Source: Paludibacter sp. (GTDB lineage Bacteria > Bacteroidota > Bacteroidia > Bacteroidales > Paludibacteraceae). Taken from it: a stretch of DNA of 15,065 nt. The notes below the pieces were generated by a model. It saw nothing but the letters and a program-made list of their open reading frames with translations. It did no database searches and was not told where the DNA came from. Location: positions 1 through 15,065 of the forward strand of contig JAQWCZ010000014.1 in NCBI GenBank assembly GCA_028705705.1, read 5' to 3'. Both the position numbers and the translations under genes were made by a program. Shown here one piece after another: positions 12,542-15,065 of the stretch; position 1 is the stretch's first letter, and each line of letters begins with the position of its first letter.

Positions 12542-15065
12542 ATGAAAAAGGAACTATTTATGAAAGGGAAAAAGATTCCTTTACTGTTAAACTTCAAGTG
12601 GAGCTTATTCAATGTAAGCTTGTTGTTTCTTTGCTTGTTTTTGGGTTCTTCCATTGAGTCGTATGCCTCAACAGAAAAAAATCACAACTCGGAAACTCTT
12701 TTGCAAAAGAAAACGGCAAGAATCACCGGAGAAATTAAAGATGATTCAGGTGAATTGTTGTTGGGTGTATCTGTTATTGTCAAAGGTACATCCATCGGTA
12801 CGGTAACAAATACCGAGGGTCGGTATGTATTAACGAATGTCCCTGCTGGGAAGCAGGTTCTGGAAGCCAGCTACATTGGACATGAGAAACAAACCATCAA
12901 TGTAAATATTGGTGAATCTGAAGAGAAGGTGGTTAACATGACCCTTCGTCCGACTTTGTTTCAACTGGAAGAAGTTACGGTAACCGCTCTTGGTATCAGA
13001 AAGGCTGACAAGGCTTTGGGTTATGCTATTTCCAAGGTAAGCAGTGAGGACCTGAACAACACGGTTTCCAATAACTGGATGAGCGGACTGGCAGGTAAAG
13101 TGGCCGGGTTGAACTTCGATCAGTCGTCGGCCGGACCCGGAGGATCAATGCGTGTAACGTTGCGTGGTGAAGGTTCCCTTTCACATGATAAAAACACTGC
13201 ATTATTTGTTATCGACGGTATTCCGCTGAACAGTGACATTACTCCGAGTAATACCGGTGGTGGTTATTCAAATGCCGATGCGCCAATCGACTATGGTGGG
13301 GGTGCCGGTGACCTGAACCCGGAAGACATTGAGTCTGTTTCTGTGCTGAAAGGTCCTTCGGCAACTGCACTTTATGGCTCGAGGGCTGCCAATGGCGCCA
13401 TCATTATTACGACACGATCCGGAAGTAAATCAAAAGGACTGGGCGTAACAGTCAATTCCTCATTAACACTTGAACAGGCGGGTGTCTGGCCTGATTTTCA
13501 AAATGAATACGGAGCCGGTAATTACAGCAAAAATAACAGAGACGACGTTGTTCCCCAACCATTCTCCTGGTGGACAGTAGGCGGGACATCCCGTTTCTGG
13601 TCACGTTATAATTTTGGGGAAAAATTCGAAGGGCAGTTACGTTATATGTATGCTTCCAAGAATTGGGAAACCAATGAATATGAATTATTGCCTTATGAAC
13701 CGAAAGATTGGTATAAAGGTTTCTTCGAAACTGGTGCAACCTATAATAACAGTGTGTCAATCGATTCGAATACAGGCAAAGGCGGTTCTTTCCGTTTCTC
13801 AATCAGGGATACACGCAACGAATGGATTGTTCCGAATACAGGGTACAACTCCCAGAATATTAATTTCTCTGCAACACAGGAAATTAATAAGTTTATCTCG
13901 ATGTCAACAAAAATGACTTATTACAGAAAGAACAGTGATAATCTGCCTATGTCTGGTTATAGCTCATCTTCGCCTTTATATACCCTGATCTGGGCTCCGG
14001 CAGCCGTTGATATCAAAGATTTCAAAGAAGAGTATTTTTCAGGAAGATTAATTCAGATTCACCAGGAAAATATGGGTACCAGTAATTTAATTAACTACGA
14101 CAGCGATAACCCCTATTTCCAGGTTTACGAGCAGTTAAATACCATGTCACGCGACAGGGTTTTCGGAAATGCAAGCATTACCATCAACCTTATTCCCAAA
14201 AAACTGACTTTGATTGCCCGTACCGGAATGGACTGGAGTGGTGAATTCCGTACACAACGTAAACCTTACTACTCAGTATCCAACAGAACTGGAATGTATC
14301 GCGAGCAAAACGTGAATTCCTTCGAAATGAACAATGATTTCCTCCTGAGTTATAAAGATAAATTCGGAGATTTTGACCTGAATGCCAGCTTTGGTGGTAA
14401 CAATATGGTAAATCAGTACAGAGCCATCACTCAAACTGCTCCCAAGTTGTTTACATACAACGTATATCAGTTGCAAAACAGCGATGGACAGATTATTTCT
14501 TCAAACATCCGCAGGGATAAGAGTATCAATAGTTTCTTCGGATTCATTGCAGCAGACTGGAAAGGAATTTTGTTTGCTGAAGTTACTGGCAGAAACGACT
14601 GGTCAAGTACGCTGGCTAAAGGTAATAACTCCTATTTCTATCCTTCAGTGAATACCAGTTTATTACTTGATCAGGCTTTTAATTTCAAAGAAAATGCCCC
14701 TTGGGTTGATATTATGAAAGTAAGGGCTTCCTGGGCAAATGTAGGTAACGATACCGATCCTTATCAACTGGATCAGGTGTATAGCAACAGTGATTTTACC
14801 AGTGCCTATACATTATCGGGTGTTATCAGAAATAAAAACCTGAAACCTGAAAATATTGAAAGCTGGGAAATTGGGATTGACACTCGTTTGTTCCGTAACC
14901 GGTTAAGTTTTGATGTTACTTATTACGATGCGGCTACAACCAATCAGATTATCAATGTTCCAACTTCATGGGAAACAGGAGCTTCTTCTCAGGTTATCAA
15001 TGCCGGTAAAGTGACCAATAAAGGAATTGAAATTGCTACCCGGATTCAGCCGTTGAGATCCAAAA
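12542..15065 (+). CDS. SusC/RagA-family TonB-linked outer-membrane receptor (C-terminus off the window)
   Basis: An open frame runs without interruption to the right edge (841 codons seen; family members are usually 950-1,100). Such receptors form the barrel of SusCD nutrient importers, with a SusD-like lipoprotein lid. Order of parts: a signal region with a hydrophobic core (VSLLFLCLFLG) ending near SYA (residues 40-42); a carboxypeptidase-regulatory-like beta domain from ITGEIKDDSGELLLGVSV (about 61-140); LEEVTVTALGIRKADKALGY (142-161), the usual segment before the plug; the plug with LAGKVAGLNF, RVTLRGEGS, LFVIDGIPLNS and ATALYGSRAANGAIIITTRSG (to about 287); then barrel strands, including GRNDWSS and LKPENIESWEIGID. 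There is no STN domain, so no anti-sigma signalling is implied. In-frame ATGs at 12479, 12536, 12542 and 12560 compete. The -7 box at 12489-12496 argues against the first, and 12542 or 12560 gives the most ordinary signal peptide. The substrate is unknown. Confidence 0.95.
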   Translation, partial: MKKELFMKGKKIPLLLNFKWSLFNVSLLFLCLFLGSSIESYASTEKNHNSETLLQKKTARITGEIKDDSGELLLGVSVIVKGTSIGTVTNTEGRYVLTNVPAGKQVLEASYIGHEKQTINVNIGESEEKVVNMTLRPTLFQLEEVTVTALGIRKADKALGYAISKVSSEDLNNTVSNNWMSGLAGKVAGLNFDQSSAGPGGSMRVTLRGEGSLSHDKNTALFVIDGIPLNSDITPSNTGGGYSNADAPIDYGGGAGDLNPEDIESVSVLKGPSATALYGSRAANGAIIITTRSGSKSKGLGVTVNSSLTLEQAGVWPDFQNEYGAGNYSKNNRDDVVPQPFSWWTVGGTSRFWSRYNFGEKFEGQLRYMYASKNWETNEYELLPYEPKDWYKGFFETGATYNNSVSIDSNTGKGGSFRFSIRDTRNEWIVPNTGYNSQNINFSATQEINKFISMSTKMTYYRKNSDNLPMSGYSSSSPLYTLIWAPAAVDIKDFKEEYFSGRLIQIHQENMGTSNLINYDSDNPYFQVYEQLNTMSRDRVFGNASITINLIPKKLTLIARTGMDWSGEFRTQRKPYYSVSNRTGMYREQNVNSFEMNNDFLLSYKDKFGDFDLNASFGGNNMVNQYRAITQTAPKLFTYNVYQLQNSDGQIISSNIRRDKSINSFFGFIAADWKGILFAEVTGRNDWSSTLAKGNNSYFYPSVNTSLLLDQAFNFKENAPWVDIMKVRASWANVGNDTDPYQLDQVYSNSDFTSAYTLSGVIRNKNLKPENIESWEIGIDTRLFRNRLSFDVTYYDAATTNQIINVPTSWETGASSQVINAGKVTNKGIEIATRIQPLRSK

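Overview
The window looks like an ordinary chromosomal stretch from a member of the Bacteroidota (Bacteroidales or a close relative). Four things point there. Several genes are preceded by the TAnnTTTG -7 box of the Bacteroidota primary sigma factor. Start codons have A-rich upstream stretches rather than Shine-Dalgarno sequences. A SusC/RagA-type TonB-dependent receptor is present. The serpin carries a lipoprotein signal followed by acidic residues. The gene set is mostly metabolic and envelope-related; I see no transposase, phage, CRISPR or defence gene, and no tRNA or rRNA. No gene-free stretch exceeds 300 bases; the longest is the 228-base gap between the serpin and acyltransferase genes.

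Layout, left to right. (1) Bases 1-107, minus: the first 35 codons of an NfnA/SudB-like FAD/NAD-binding reductase that runs off the left edge. (2) 260-1480, minus: a lipoprotein serpin with an inhibitory-type hinge, followed by a good terminator hairpin. (3) 1709-2845, plus: an OafA-like membrane acyltransferase, divergent from the serpin. (4) 2986-4407, minus: ahcY (S-adenosylhomocysteine hydrolase). (5) 4583-5209, plus: a short TatD-type metal-dependent hydrolase, divergent from ahcY and sharing its promoter region. (6) 5392-6975, plus: a secreted PDZ/S41 C-terminal-processing protease. (7) 7048-7656, plus: a PnuC-family vitamin/nucleoside transporter whose 3' end overlaps the convergent regulator gene. 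(8) 7614-8378, minus: a DeoR/GlpR-type repressor, divergent from (9) an operon of glpD (8566-10140), glpT (10152-11492) and an exported glycerophosphodiester phosphodiesterase (11537-12466). (10) 12542 to the right edge, plus: the N-terminal 841 codons of a SusC/RagA outer-membrane receptor with its own likely promoter.

The best functional unit is the glp block. The exported phosphodiesterase should release glycerol-3-phosphate from glycerophosphodiesters derived from phospholipids. GlpT has its phosphate- and substrate-binding residues at the same positions as the E. coli protein and imports the product. GlpD oxidises it to dihydroxyacetone phosphate and feeds electrons to quinone. GlpR, divergent, probably represses the operon through a run of TTTCG-centred sites. 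No glycerol kinase or glycerol facilitator is present, so the block reads as phosphodiester/G3P scavenging rather than free-glycerol use.

The most unusual material is in the spacers. There are heptanucleotide-periodic repeats, including a 70-base spacer that divides into exactly ten 7-base units. A 23-bp REP-like palindrome occurs twice in opposite orientation, once in the ahcY leader and once supplying the stop codon of glpT. A long perfect palindrome lies before the protease gene. I found no convincing undescribed multi-gene system.
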